Source: Thalassolituus alkanivorans
Lineage (GTDB): Bacteria; Pseudomonadota; Gammaproteobacteria; Pseudomonadales; Oceanobacteraceae
Reading direction: 5' to 3'
DNA: 64,000 bases
NCBI RefSeq assembly: GCF_020447205.1
Contig: NZ_JAJAEL010000038.1
Coordinates: forward strand, 1-64,000
Position numbers and translations under genes: made by a program. Shown here one piece after another: positions 6,709 to 14,445 of this stretch (the stretch's first letter is position 1; every line of letters begins with the position of its first letter). The notes beneath the pieces were generated by a model. It did no database searches. It worked only from the letters and a program-made list of their open reading frames with translations, and was not told the origin of the DNA.

Positions 6709-9132
6709 TTATTGCAGCAGGCTGATATGGTTGCCCTGCTGACGCATGCGCTCGTTTTCGTTGAGGAACTGATGCAGCTGGCCCAAAGACAGTGGCCGGC
6801 TGAACAAATAGCCCTGGCCCTCATCGCAGTTGTTCTGCCGTAAAAAGTGCAGCTGCTCCTGGGTTTCGACGCCTTCAGCCACCACCGTCATGCTCAGTTT
6901 ATGCGCCATGGCGATTACCGCGGCGGTGATTGCCATATCGTTCTTGTCGTCCGGGATATCCATAACAAAGGAGCGGTCGACCTTCAGTACGTCAATCGGG
7001 AAGCGTTTGATATAGGCCAGAGAGGAGTAGCCGGTACCAAAGTCATCGATGGCGATGGCCACGCCGATTTTTTTGATTTCCTGCATGATCTGAATCGCGC
7101 TTTCTACGTCTTCCATCAGCGTACTTTCGGTAATTTCCAGCTCCAGACAGTGGGGCGGGATCTGGCTGATTTCGATCACACTGTTAATACGGGCCAGCAG
7201 GCTCGGGTCGGTAAACTGACGGGCCGAGAGGTTAACCGCAACCTTGGCGGTATTGGGCAGTACATTGCTGCGGATCAGTGAGCTGATCTGACGGCAGCTT
7301 TGCTCCAGTACCCAGCTGCCGATTTCAATAATTTGTCCGGTTTCTTCAGCAACGGGAATAAAACGGTCGGGAGTAATCATGCCTTTGTCCGGGTGCTGCC
7401 AGCGGATCAGGGTTTCAACACCGGTGACGCTGTAATCGAACAGGCTGATTTTAGGCTGGAATACCAGACTGAATTGTTCGCGGTTAATGGCTTCGTTGAT
7501 TTCTTTTTCCAGTGACAGGTGTTCGAGAATCGACTGGTTCATATCCTCGGAGAAAAACTGGAAATTGTTGCGTCCAAGCTCTTTGGCGCGGTACATGGCC
7601 AGATCGGCATTTTTCATCAGGGTGTTAACGTCAGTGGAATCGTCCGGCGTCAGGGTAATACCGATACTGACTGTGGTGACGATGTCCTGACCTTTGATGC
7701 GGATGGGCTTGGCCAGTGCCAGCAGCAGTTTTTCGGCGACCACCAATACGTCGGAGGTGTGATGAACATCGGTCAGCAGGATGGTGAATTCGTCACCGCC
7801 GATGCGCGATACGGTGTCATTTTCGCGCACGGTAGCGCTTAAGCGGTTGGAAACTTCTTTCAGCAGAATATCGCCGGCATCGTGACCCAGAGTGTCGTTG
7901 ATGCGTTTGAACTGATCCATATCGAGGAACATCAGCGCCATTGAAGAGCCGGAACGCAGTACGCTTTTAACGGCTTTTTCCAGACGATTTTTAAACAGGC
8001 GGCGGTTGGCAAGGCCGGTCAGCGGGTCGTAAAAGGCGAGGTTTTCCATCTGAATCTGGGCGGCTTTCAGCTCGGAAATATCTGAAATAGCCCCTAAATA
8101 ACCCAATAATTCGCCATGACGGTCGTGCAGCGCACTGGCCAGTAACTGAATCCAGGTATGGCTGTGATCGCGGCGTACCAGACGCAATTCCAGTGCGATA
8201 CTTTCCTGTTCGCAGATCAGCCGGTTCCAGGCTTGCTGGGTGGTGCTGAGATCATCCGGGTGAATACGGGCAAACCAGTCCTGCAGGCTGGGTAATTCAT
8301 CGGGAATGCCATGAATATCGCGCCAGCGCTGATTCACATATTGCAAACGCTGCTTGCCATCGACCTGAAAAATACCAACGGGCGAGAGGGCGGTGAGTTT
8401 GCGGAAACGTTCTTCACTGGTTTTCAGCGAGGCGTTTTCGTCTTCAATAGTCAGCAGCAGACCGTTGAACAGATCGACCAGATCGCCCAGTTCATCGTTA
8501 TTTTCTTTGGCTGCGCGGGTGGAGTAGTCCTTGTTGAGCATAATATGGCGCAGGGTATTGCCCAGATCTTTCATGGGCCTGGCGACGACATCCTGCAGCT
8601 TGGTCGCCAGGAAAATTGCCAGCAAAACCGCTGCTGCGAGAATCAGCAGTGAAAAAATCAGAAACTGATTAATTCGTTGCAGCAGGTCTTTGTGGCTGAT
8701 CTCTATATAGAGAGTACCGATGGGGTTGTTGTCCAGCAGAATGGGGAAAAACTGGGCGAAATTATGGTGCTGATTATTTTGCAGGCCCTGCAGGATTTCC
8801 GGGCACTGTGTTGCGCCGTCTTCCGGATGATAAGACGCTGCCAGCGCCTGGCTTTCGGCATAGATACAGCCACGCACAACACTGCTATCGGCGCGCAGGG
8901 TATTCAGATTGGTGCGCAGTAAGGCGAAGTCGCTGAAGGTCAGCGCGGCGGTAGCACGGTTGGCAATAACTTCACCCAGTACGGTCAGTTTTTTCTGGGT
9001 GTCCTGGCGGCTCAGATAGTATTCGAGAGAAATAAAGGCGAGGTTTGAAACCAGCAGCGTCAGGCCTGTGGTAATCAGAGCGATGATAACCAGCTTACGG
9101 CGCAGCGACTGTGCGCTGAGAGAGCGGATCAC
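6709..9132 (-). CDS. membrane sensor with HAMP, PAS, GGDEF and EAL domains (c-di-GMP turnover)
   Basis: An 807-residue inner-membrane protein. A transmembrane helix (~13-33), a ~120-residue periplasmic sensor of CHASE8 type, a second helix (~155-176), HAMP (from ~180), PAS (~240-360), GGDEF (~370-525, motif RIGGDEF near 441) and EAL (~555-790) follow in order. The GGDEF motif is intact, so diguanylate cyclase activity is plausible. The EAL motif reads ETL, but the other phosphodiesterase elements (NLSARQF, ELEITES, DDFGTGYSSL, VAEGVET) are kept, so it may be bifunctional. GTG start at 9132 with AGGAG upstream; a possible short upstream frame ends in a GTGA overlap with it. Confidence 0.93.
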   Translation of the reverse strand: MIRSLSAQSLRRKLVIIALITTGLTLLVSNLAFISLEYYLSRQDTQKKLTVLGEVIANRATAALTFSDFALLRTNLNTLRADSSVVRGCIYAESQALAASYHPEDGATQCPEILQGLQNNQHHNFAQFFPILLDNNPIGTLYIEISHKDLLQRINQFLIFSLLILAAAVLLAIFLATKLQDVVARPMKDLGNTLRHIMLNKDYSTRAAKENNDELGDLVDLFNGLLLTIEDENASLKTSEERFRKLTALSPVGIFQVDGKQRLQYVNQRWRDIHGIPDELPSLQDWFARIHPDDLSTTQQAWNRLICEQESIALELRLVRRDHSHTWIQLLASALHDRHGELLGYLGAISDISELKAAQIQMENLAFYDPLTGLANRRLFKNRLEKAVKSVLRSGSSMALMFLDMDQFKRINDTLGHDAGDILLKEVSNRLSATVRENDTVSRIGGDEFTILLTDVHHTSDVLVVAEKLLLALAKPIRIKGQDIVTTVSIGITLTPDDSTDVNTLMKNADLAMYRAKELGRNNFQFFSEDMNQSILEHLSLEKEINEAINREQFSLVFQPKISLFDYSVTGVETLIRWQHPDKGMITPDRFIPVAEETGQIIEIGSWVLEQSCRQISSLIRSNVLPNTAKVAVNLSARQFTDPSLLARINSVIEISQIPPHCLELEITESTLMEDVESAIQIMQEIKKIGVAIAIDDFGTGYSSLAYIKRFPIDVLKVDRSFVMDIPDDKNDMAITAAVIAMAHKLSMTVVAEGVETQEQLHFLRQNNCDEGQGYLFSRPLSLGQLHQFLNENERMRQQGNHISLLQ

Positions 9133-9350
9133 AGCTCACTCTCCTGCGCATGCCCGGGATAACCCTGTGTGCAAATCATCGGATGGATACGATTCTCCCG
9201 TTGAATAAAACTGCTTATGCGACCCTGCTGCACAACACTCTCCGATTCCCTGCTGCTGGCAATATGCCCCAGGCTGAATACCTGCCAACAATCCTGTTGA
9301 GTGGCCGCGACAGAGGCATCTGCATGATTCTGGCGGCCGGAGACAGACAA
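9129..9350 (-). CDS. possible short coding remnant upstream of the GGDEF/EAL gene
   Basis: An open frame read from at least 9420 with no ATG; the first usable start is TTG 9350, giving 73 residues (MSVSGRQNHADASVAATQQD... to ...GYPGHAQESEL). It ends in a GTGA overlap with the sensor gene, which would fit a coupled upstream partner, a place often taken by a YfiR-type regulator in related operons. I see no YfiR signature, however, and the opposite strand is also open. It may be a real small protein, a decayed partner gene or chance. Confidence 0.25.
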   Translation of the reverse strand: MSVSGRQNHADASVAATQQDCWQVFSLGHIASSRESESVVQQGRISSFIQRENRIHPMICTQGYPGHAQESEL

Positions 9351-9557
9351 TAAACTGCTGTGCCGGATTGCGGAAGATATTCCTTCGCGGCGGAGGCGGG
9401 CTTTGCCGAGTATGTCCGCCTGCGTACGGCACCTTCTTCAGCTTAGGTAAGGAGTGTGAGGATTACCATTGTCTGGCGAAATGCAGGCATAAAAAAACTG
9501 GCCGCAAGGGCCAGTAACAGGGGAGGAAAAAAACAAGAAAGAGAGACTTGCTGTAAC
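9351..9557. other. non-coding remainder of the mlaC / GGDEF-EAL intergenic region
   Basis: With the doubtful frame at 9129-9350, this makes a 425-bp stretch without a secure gene. Apart from the mlaC terminator near 9500 and an open frame without a start codon on the minus strand, nothing recognisable is present. Confidence 0.5.
9491..9515 (-). terminator. terminator of the mlaC-like gene
   Basis: On the minus strand ACTGGCC-CTTGC-GGCCAGT forms a 7-bp stem followed directly by seven T residues, 43 bases past the stop codon. Confidence 0.9.
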
Positions 9558-10202
9558 TTAGTTGGCGTCCTGTGCAGAAAGTTCCGCCAGCAGTTCATTC
9601 ATGCTGATATTTTGCAGACGCTCGCTCAGTTGCTCGCGGTAGGTTTTCACCATACCCAGGCCAGCAATGACGGCATCGTAGATACGCCATTCCTGGCTGT
9701 CTTTATCGCGGTACAGGCGAAAGTCCACAGGAATTGTGTTGCCATTGTTCTGTTTCAGCGTGCCTTTAACCAGTGCTTTATCGCCGCTGTCGTTAAAGCG
9801 CGCTTCATCAAATTCGAACTGTTCGCCATTAAAGGCTTTAAAGGCACCACTGTAGGTGCGGATCTGCAGCTCACGGAAGCGGTCAATAAAGGCCTGACGC
9901 TGCTCCGGGTTGGCGCGGCGCCAGTACTTGCCCAGTGCGCCCATGGCGATTTTTTCCTGATCAATAGCGGGCACGATATAGGTCTGCACCAGGCGGCGGA
10001 CTTCCTCTTCGGTGCGCTGTTCCGGCTGCAGTTTGTTCAGCTCGTTAATGATGCCCAGCGTTGCTGAAGCAACCACATCGCGTGGCGCAACTTCAGCCGT
10101 AACGGCTGTCGTACCAGTCTCATTGGCTGCAACACCGGAGCAGGCAAGCAATGCGGCTAAAAAAACCGCAAAGGTTGATAATGTCTGGATGGCGATTCGC
10201 AT
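9558..10202 (-). CDS. MlaC/Ttg2D-family periplasmic phospholipid-binding protein
   Basis: A 214-residue protein with a cleavable Sec signal (residues ~1-25) and the MlaC fold signatures: TYIVPAIDQEKIAMGALGKYWRRANPEQRQAF, the FRELQIRTYSGAF helix and WRIYDAVIAGLGMVKTYREQL near the C-terminus. MlaC proteins ferry phospholipids between the outer-membrane MlaA complex and the inner-membrane MlaFEDB transporter. No mlaFEDB genes are beside it, so this is a stand-alone copy and the partner is unknown. A good terminator follows. Confidence 0.85.
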   Translation of the reverse strand: MRIAIQTLSTFAVFLAALLACSGVAANETGTTAVTAEVAPRDVVASATLGIINELNKLQPEQRTEEEVRRLVQTYIVPAIDQEKIAMGALGKYWRRANPEQRQAFIDRFRELQIRTYSGAFKAFNGEQFEFDEARFNDSGDKALVKGTLKQNNGNTIPVDFRLYRDKDSQEWRIYDAVIAGLGMVKTYREQLSERLQNISMNELLAELSAQDAN

Positions 10203-10312
10203 ATTGGTTATCCGTCAGGAGACTTACAGTTTGACCAGTATGGCTATCGGCGCCGGAGATGAAAAGGTGGCGGTTTATGAATTTTTTGTTGCGTCCATGC
10301 AACGATGATGGG

Positions 10313-10723
10313 TTATTTGTCTGGATTGTATGTCCATAGGTTATCTTTCAGCGTGAATCCGCGGTGCTGCAGAGCAGCAGTAAGGTCGTCCGGGCAGGCT
10401 TCAATAAGGAGTGTTTTTCCTTCGTCGGTCGCCCACTGCTGAATAAAATGCAGTAACTGGTGCATCACGCCACGGCGCTGGGTGATGGTGCGTACCGCCG
10501 CCTGTTGCAGAAGTACTCCCTCGTTGCTTTCGTTTGCCAGCATCACGCCGATAATACGGTCGTTAAAACGTCCGGCCATAATCCAGCCACCACTCTGCAG
10601 GTGTTGCTCCAGTGCGGTGCGGTCAGAAAGCAGGCCGTTGGTTGCGGTTTCCTGATGAATTTTGTCGAGATCGTTCCAGTCGGCATCGGCCGGTGACTGG
10701 ATATGTTCCAATTTAACGGGCAC
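10313..10723 (-). CDS. GNAT acetyltransferase-like protein, PanZ/PanM type
   Basis: A 136-residue GNAT-fold protein. The acetyl-CoA loop is QRRGVMHQLL, and GRFNDRIIGVML upstream recalls the ARFNERLLAAV region of E. coli PanZ (PanM), the acetyl-CoA-dependent partner that triggers self-cleavage of aspartate decarboxylase PanD. Overall size and the LDKIH start also fit. I infer a role in pantothenate synthesis control, but panD is not in the window and the similarity is from memory, so a general GNAT enzyme remains possible. GTG start 10723 follows a GGAG site. Confidence 0.65.
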   Translation of the reverse strand: MPVKLEHIQSPADADWNDLDKIHQETATNGLLSDRTALEQHLQSGGWIMAGRFNDRIIGVMLANESNEGVLLQQAAVRTITQRRGVMHQLLHFIQQWATDEGKTLLIEACPDDLTAALQHRGFTLKDNLWTYNPDK

Positions 10724-10825
10724 AGCATGGCTCCATAGGATGGCGGAATAGCAGGCCGGAGCGGAATATTACCGGGAATTTGTCCCGCCGCCTTGTCCCG
10801 GCCTATTTTCTTAAGCGCTTTGCTT

Positions 10826-10831
10826 TATAAT
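10826..10831 (+). promoter_or_regulatory. -10 box of the likely his operon promoter
   Basis: A perfect TATAAT lies 38 bases before the hisB start. The -35 region (around 10803) is AT-rich but poor. A weak promoter helped by an activator would fit. Confidence 0.4.
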
Positions 10832-10868
10832 GCTTTCTTTTCCTTTTTGCGAGAGTTGGAGCAAGCCC

Positions 10869-11459
10869 ATGGCCCGCAGCGCAACGGTCGAGCGTAATAC
10901 GCTGGAGACCCAGATCAGCGTCACCATCAACCTGGACGGCACCGGTAAAGCACGCTTTGATACCGGCGTACCTTTTCTGGAACATATGATGGATCAGATT
11001 GCCCGCCATGGTCTGATCGACCTCGATATCACCTGTAAAGGTGATAACCACATCGACGATCACCACAGCGTGGAAGACATCGGTATCACCCTCGGTCAGG
11101 CATTCGCCAAGGCCGTCGGTGATAAAAAAGGTATCGTCCGTTATGGCCATTCCTACGTGCCGCTGGATGAGGCGTTGTCGCGTGTGGTTGTCGACTTCTC
11201 CGGCCGTCCCGGTCTGGATATGAAGGTAGAATTCACCCGCGCCAGCATCGGCAAGCTGGATACTCAGCTGTTCTGGGAGTTCTTCCAGGGCTTTGTTAAC
11301 CACGCCGGTGTGACTCTGCATATCGATAACCTGAAAGGTTTTAACGCCCACCATCAGGCCGAAACCATTTTCAAAGCCTTCGGCCGCGCACTGCGTATGG
11401 CGCTGGAGCTGGATCCACGCATGGCCGGTGTGATGCCGTCCACTAAAGGTTGCCTGTAA
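10869..11459 (+). CDS. hisB: HisB, imidazoleglycerol-phosphate dehydratase
   Basis: A 196-residue enzyme for histidine step 7: IGP to imidazoleacetol phosphate. The two Mn-binding His clusters [10 protein letters not shown] and NAHHQAE and the [13 protein letters not shown] motif are intact. It is the monofunctional form, lacking the histidinol-phosphatase domain of the enterobacterial HisB. ATG 10869 has GGAG eight bases upstream; an in-frame ATG at 10830 lacks a site and family similarity. First gene of hisBHAF. Confidence 0.96.
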   Translation: MARSATVERNTLETQISVTINLDGTGKARFDTGVPFLEHMMDQIARHGLIDLDITCKGDNHIDDHHSVEDIGITLGQAFAKAVGDKKGIVRYGHSYVPLDEALSRVVVDFSGRPGLDMKVEFTRASIGKLDTQLFWEFFQGFVNHAGVTLHIDNLKGFNAHHQAETIFKAFGRALRMALELDPRMAGVMPSTKGCL

Positions 11460-11476
11460 GCACAAGGGATAAATGA

Positions 11477-12121
11477 ATGAGCAGTAAACTCTGTGCAGTG
11501 ATCGATTACGGCATGGGCAATCTGCACTCCGCCCATGGCGCGCTGCAGACTGTGGCGCCGGATACTAAAGTGGTGGTTACCAGCGATGCCGACGTGATCC
11601 GCAAAGCCGATCACGTGGTATTGCCCGGTGTCGGTGCTATCCGTGACTGTATGGCAGAAATCCGCCGTCAGGGAATCGATCAGGTAGTGGCCGAAGTGCG
11701 TAAAAGCAAGCCACTGCTGGGCATCTGTGTGGGCCTGCAGGCCATGATGGAACGCAGCGAAGAAAACGGCGGCGTTGAGTGCATGGGATTATTTCCCGGC
11801 GAAGTAAAATTCTTCGGCAATGATCTGGTAGAAAACGGCGAGCAGCTGAAAGTCCCGCATATGGGCTGGAACCGTGTTGAGCAGGTTGTGCACCCGCTCT
11901 GGGCCGGTATCGCCGATAACAGCCGTTTCTACTTTGTGCATTCCTATTATGTGCAGGCGGCTAATGCTGCTCAGGTGAAAGGCCGTGGCCATTACGGCGT
12001 CGACTTTGCGGCAGCCATGGGCGAAGACAATGTCTTTGCAGTGCAGTTTCACCCGGAAAAAAGTCACAACGCCGGTCTGGCGTTACTGAAAAACTTCCTC
12101 GCCTGGGATGGTCAGGCCTGA
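11477..12121 (+). CDS. hisH: HisH, glutamine amidotransferase subunit of IGP synthase
   Basis: A 214-residue class I glutaminase that supplies ammonia to HisF. The triad is visible: Cys84 in GICVGLQ, His192 and Glu194 in QFHPEKS. The oxyanion PGVGA loop lies at 50-54. It follows hisB by 17 bp and precedes hisA by 28 bp, the usual operon order. Confidence 0.97.
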   Translation: MSSKLCAVIDYGMGNLHSAHGALQTVAPDTKVVVTSDADVIRKADHVVLPGVGAIRDCMAEIRRQGIDQVVAEVRKSKPLLGICVGLQAMMERSEENGGVECMGLFPGEVKFFGNDLVENGEQLKVPHMGWNRVEQVVHPLWAGIADNSRFYFVHSYYVQAANAAQVKGRGHYGVDFAAAMGEDNVFAVQFHPEKSHNAGLALLKNFLAWDGQA

Positions 12122-12149
12122 TTCAAAATTCAGAATGTAAGGTAAAACA

Positions 12150-12890
12150 ATGCTGGTAATTCCTGCGATTGATTTAAAAGATGGTCAGTGTGTGCGTTTG
12201 CGTCAGGGCCGTATGGAAGATTCCACCGTCTTTGGTGATGATCCGGTTTCTATGGCCAAGCGCTGGGTCGATGCCGGCTGTCGCCGCCTGCACCTGGTGG
12301 ATCTGAACGGTGCATTCGCCGGTACTCCGGTTAACGGTGAAGCGGTGACGGCAATCGCCAAAGCGTTTCCGGGTCTGCCGATTCAGATTGGTGGCGGTAT
12401 CCGCACGCTGGAAACCATCGAGCATTACATTAAGGCTGGCGTCAGCTATGTGATTATCGGTACCAAGGCGGTTAAAGAACCGGAATTTGTTAAAGAAGCC
12501 TGTAAGGCATTCCCGGGCACCGTCATTGTCGGTCTGGATGCACAGGATGGCTTTGTGGCTACCGATGGCTGGGCGGAAGTGTCTGATGTTAAAGCCGTTG
12601 ATCTGGCCAAGCAGTTCAAAAACGACGGTGTAACCTCCATCGTTTATACCGATATTGCCCGTGACGGCATGATGCAGGGCGTGAACGTCGAAGCCACGCT
12701 GCAGCTGGCGGTTGAGGGTGGTATCCCGGTGATCGCCTCCGGTGGCGTCACCAATATCGAAGATATCCGTGCGCTGTCCAAAGTGGCCAGTCAGGGCATT
12801 CTGGGTGCCATTACCGGCCGTGCGATTTACGAAGGCACGCTGGACGTCGCCGAAGCTCAGACGCTGGCTGACGAGTTAACAGGAGCCTGA
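12150..12890 (+). CDS. hisA: HisA, ProFAR isomerase
   Basis: A 246-residue TIM barrel catalysing the Amadori rearrangement of ProFAR to PRFAR. General acid/base Asp8 (PAIDLKDG) and Asp130 (VGLDAQDG) are present, as are the two phosphate-binding loops (GGGIRT, ASGGVT). The stop is one base from the hisF ATG, so translation is coupled. Confidence 0.97.
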   Translation: MLVIPAIDLKDGQCVRLRQGRMEDSTVFGDDPVSMAKRWVDAGCRRLHLVDLNGAFAGTPVNGEAVTAIAKAFPGLPIQIGGGIRTLETIEHYIKAGVSYVIIGTKAVKEPEFVKEACKAFPGTVIVGLDAQDGFVATDGWAEVSDVKAVDLAKQFKNDGVTSIVYTDIARDGMMQGVNVEATLQLAVEGGIPVIASGGVTNIEDIRALSKVASQGILGAITGRAIYEGTLDVAEAQTLADELTGA

Positions 12891-12891
12891 T

Positions 12892-13656
12892 ATGGCGCTC
12901 GCCAAACGTATTATTCCTTGTCTGGATGTTGATAAAGGCCGTGTTGTTAAAGGCGTGAACTTTGTTGGTATCCGCGATGCCGGTGACCCGGTGGAAATCG
13001 CCAAGCGTTATAACGACCAGGGCGCCGACGAAATTACTTTCCTCGATATTACCGCCAGTCACGAAGGTCGTGACACCACTGTGCATATGGTGGAAGCCAT
13101 CGCCGAACAGGTATTTATCCCGCTGACCGTGGGTGGTGGCATCCGCGAGCTGGACGATATTCGCCGTATGCTGAATGCTGGCGCTGATAAGGTGTCGATT
13201 AACTCTGCTGCGGTATACAACCCGGAGTTTGTTAAAGCGGCGTCAGATAAATTTGGTGCACAGTGTATTGTCGTTGCGATTGACGCCAAGCAGGTCGGCG
13301 ATAATCACTGGGAAATCTTTACCCACGGTGGCCGCAAGGCGACCGGTATTAATGCGGTAGAGTGGGCGGTAAAAATGGCGGAATTCGGCGCTGGTGAAAT
13401 CCTGCTGACGTCTATGGACCGTGATGGCGTGAAATCGGGTTTCGACCTCGGTGTTACTCGTGCTATTGTTGATTCTGTTAATATACCGGTGATCGCCTCA
13501 GGTGGTGTGGGCAACCTCGACCATCTGGTGGATGGCGTGAAGATCGGACATGCCGATGCGGTGCTGGCCGCCAGTATTTTCCACTTTGGCGAATACACAG
13601 TGCAGCAAGCCAAGCAGCATATGGCTGCGGCGGGCATCGAAATGCGGCTTGATTAA
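12892..13656 (+). CDS. hisF: HisF, cyclase subunit of IGP synthase
   Basis: A 254-residue TIM barrel that uses HisH-derived ammonia to turn PRFAR into IGP and AICAR. The catalytic aspartates are in [13 protein letters not shown] and VVAIDAKQ; the phosphate loops GGGIRE and ASGGVGN are intact. It is the last gene of the hisBHAF cluster; hisIE must be elsewhere. A terminator follows 43 bp later. Confidence 0.97.
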   Translation: MALAKRIIPCLDVDKGRVVKGVNFVGIRDAGDPVEIAKRYNDQGADEITFLDITASHEGRDTTVHMVEAIAEQVFIPLTVGGGIRELDDIRRMLNAGADKVSINSAAVYNPEFVKAASDKFGAQCIVVAIDAKQVGDNHWEIFTHGGRKATGINAVEWAVKMAEFGAGEILLTSMDRDGVKSGFDLGVTRAIVDSVNIPVIASGGVGNLDHLVDGVKIGHADAVLAASIFHFGEYTVQQAKQHMAAAGIEMRLD

Positions 13657-13699
13657 CGACCATCTGCAGAAACGGTGATGCTGGTTCTGCAGGTCAATG

Positions 13700-13731
13700 A
13701 AAAAGATTCGCTGGGAGGCGGATCTTTTTAT
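13700..13731 (+). terminator. terminator of the his operon
   Basis: AAAAAGATTCGC and GCGGATCTTTTT pair (one G-T) around TGGGAG, ending in a T-run. A second hairpin, CTGCAGAA (13664-13671) with TTCTGCAG (13685-13692), lies just before it. Confidence 0.8.
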
Positions 13732-13764
13732 GTTAATTAGCCTGTCAGAATTTAAGGAATGACA

Positions 13765-14178
13765 ATGGGACTTAAGGAAAAAAAAGCAGCACGTGATTTC
13801 GAACAGGATCGTTTGAATTCATTGAAGGCTCAGATCTTCGAAGCTGCTAAGTTCGAGTTCGAAATTGAAATTAAGTGGGACACCATTACCATTGATGGTT
13901 ACTCACATCTGTATGATCAAACCTGGCCTTTGATTTATTTTGAGCCAGTAATTATTGCACTTAAAGAATTGTGCGCCGATGATTTTTGTCAGGAAGCCGT
14001 CCAGGCCGATCTGAAAAAGATAGTTATTGAAAATGATGGCGATATTCATAACTCCGATAAATGTGCCTCATACAGCGATGGTGTGTTAACGATTAACCAC
14101 TCGCCAATTATCAATGCAGAGAATCAGGTGCAGGATCGTGCGAAAACCATTCGGGAAGTTATCGAAAACGCACTTTAA
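13765..14178 (+). CDS. soluble acidic protein of unknown function
   Basis: A 137-residue protein I do not recognise. The start is placed at ATG 13765 because AAGGA lies at a proper distance; ATG 13759 abuts that site. It has a charged helical N-terminus (LKEKKAARDFEQDRL), a region rich in Glu/Asp/Ile/Trp (FEFEIEIKWDTITIDG) and no signal or membrane segment. An AT-richer codon use than the his genes hints at a different history. It is a single-gene unit with its own terminator. Confidence 0.75.
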   Translation: MGLKEKKAARDFEQDRLNSLKAQIFEAAKFEFEIEIKWDTITIDGYSHLYDQTWPLIYFEPVIIALKELCADDFCQEAVQADLKKIVIENDGDIHNSDKCASYSDGVLTINHSPIINAENQVQDRAKTIREVIENAL

Positions 14179-14200
14179 GTAACGACGCTCTTATTGTAAT

Positions 14201-14236
14201 AAAAAAACAGACCGCATATTGGCAGTCTGTTTTTTT
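14201..14236. terminator. bidirectional terminator
   Basis: AAAAAAACAGAC (14201-14212) and GTCTGTTTTTTT (14225-14236) are perfect inverted copies; it ends the unknown gene. Confidence 0.85.
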
Positions 14237-14445
14237 ATAAGCTGCCGTAAAATATTATTCATCACATAAAAATTGTCAGGTCTGTGATACCAGTCGGTAA
14301 GTTCTGTCGTCCTGAATCGCTGCTGCACAAGCATTCTGTATAGATTCCGCCCTGTGTTTATGGGCTCTGGCCGATTTGTTGCGGTATTAACAGGCATGCC
14401 GTAATTGTGTACTATCTGGCCACTTATATGGGGCAGGGATGCATA

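Noticed and set aside
9150..9353. plus-strand 67-residue frame between mlaC and the GGDEF/EAL gene
   Set aside because: No ribosome binding site, no recognisable features, and opposite a minus-strand frame that ends in a coupled overlap; neither is secure.
10803..11465. 220-residue open frame on the minus strand over hisB
   Set aside because: It lies wholly opposite hisB, whose protein is fully conserved; the antisense frame is open because of codon bias and has no ribosome binding site or family features.
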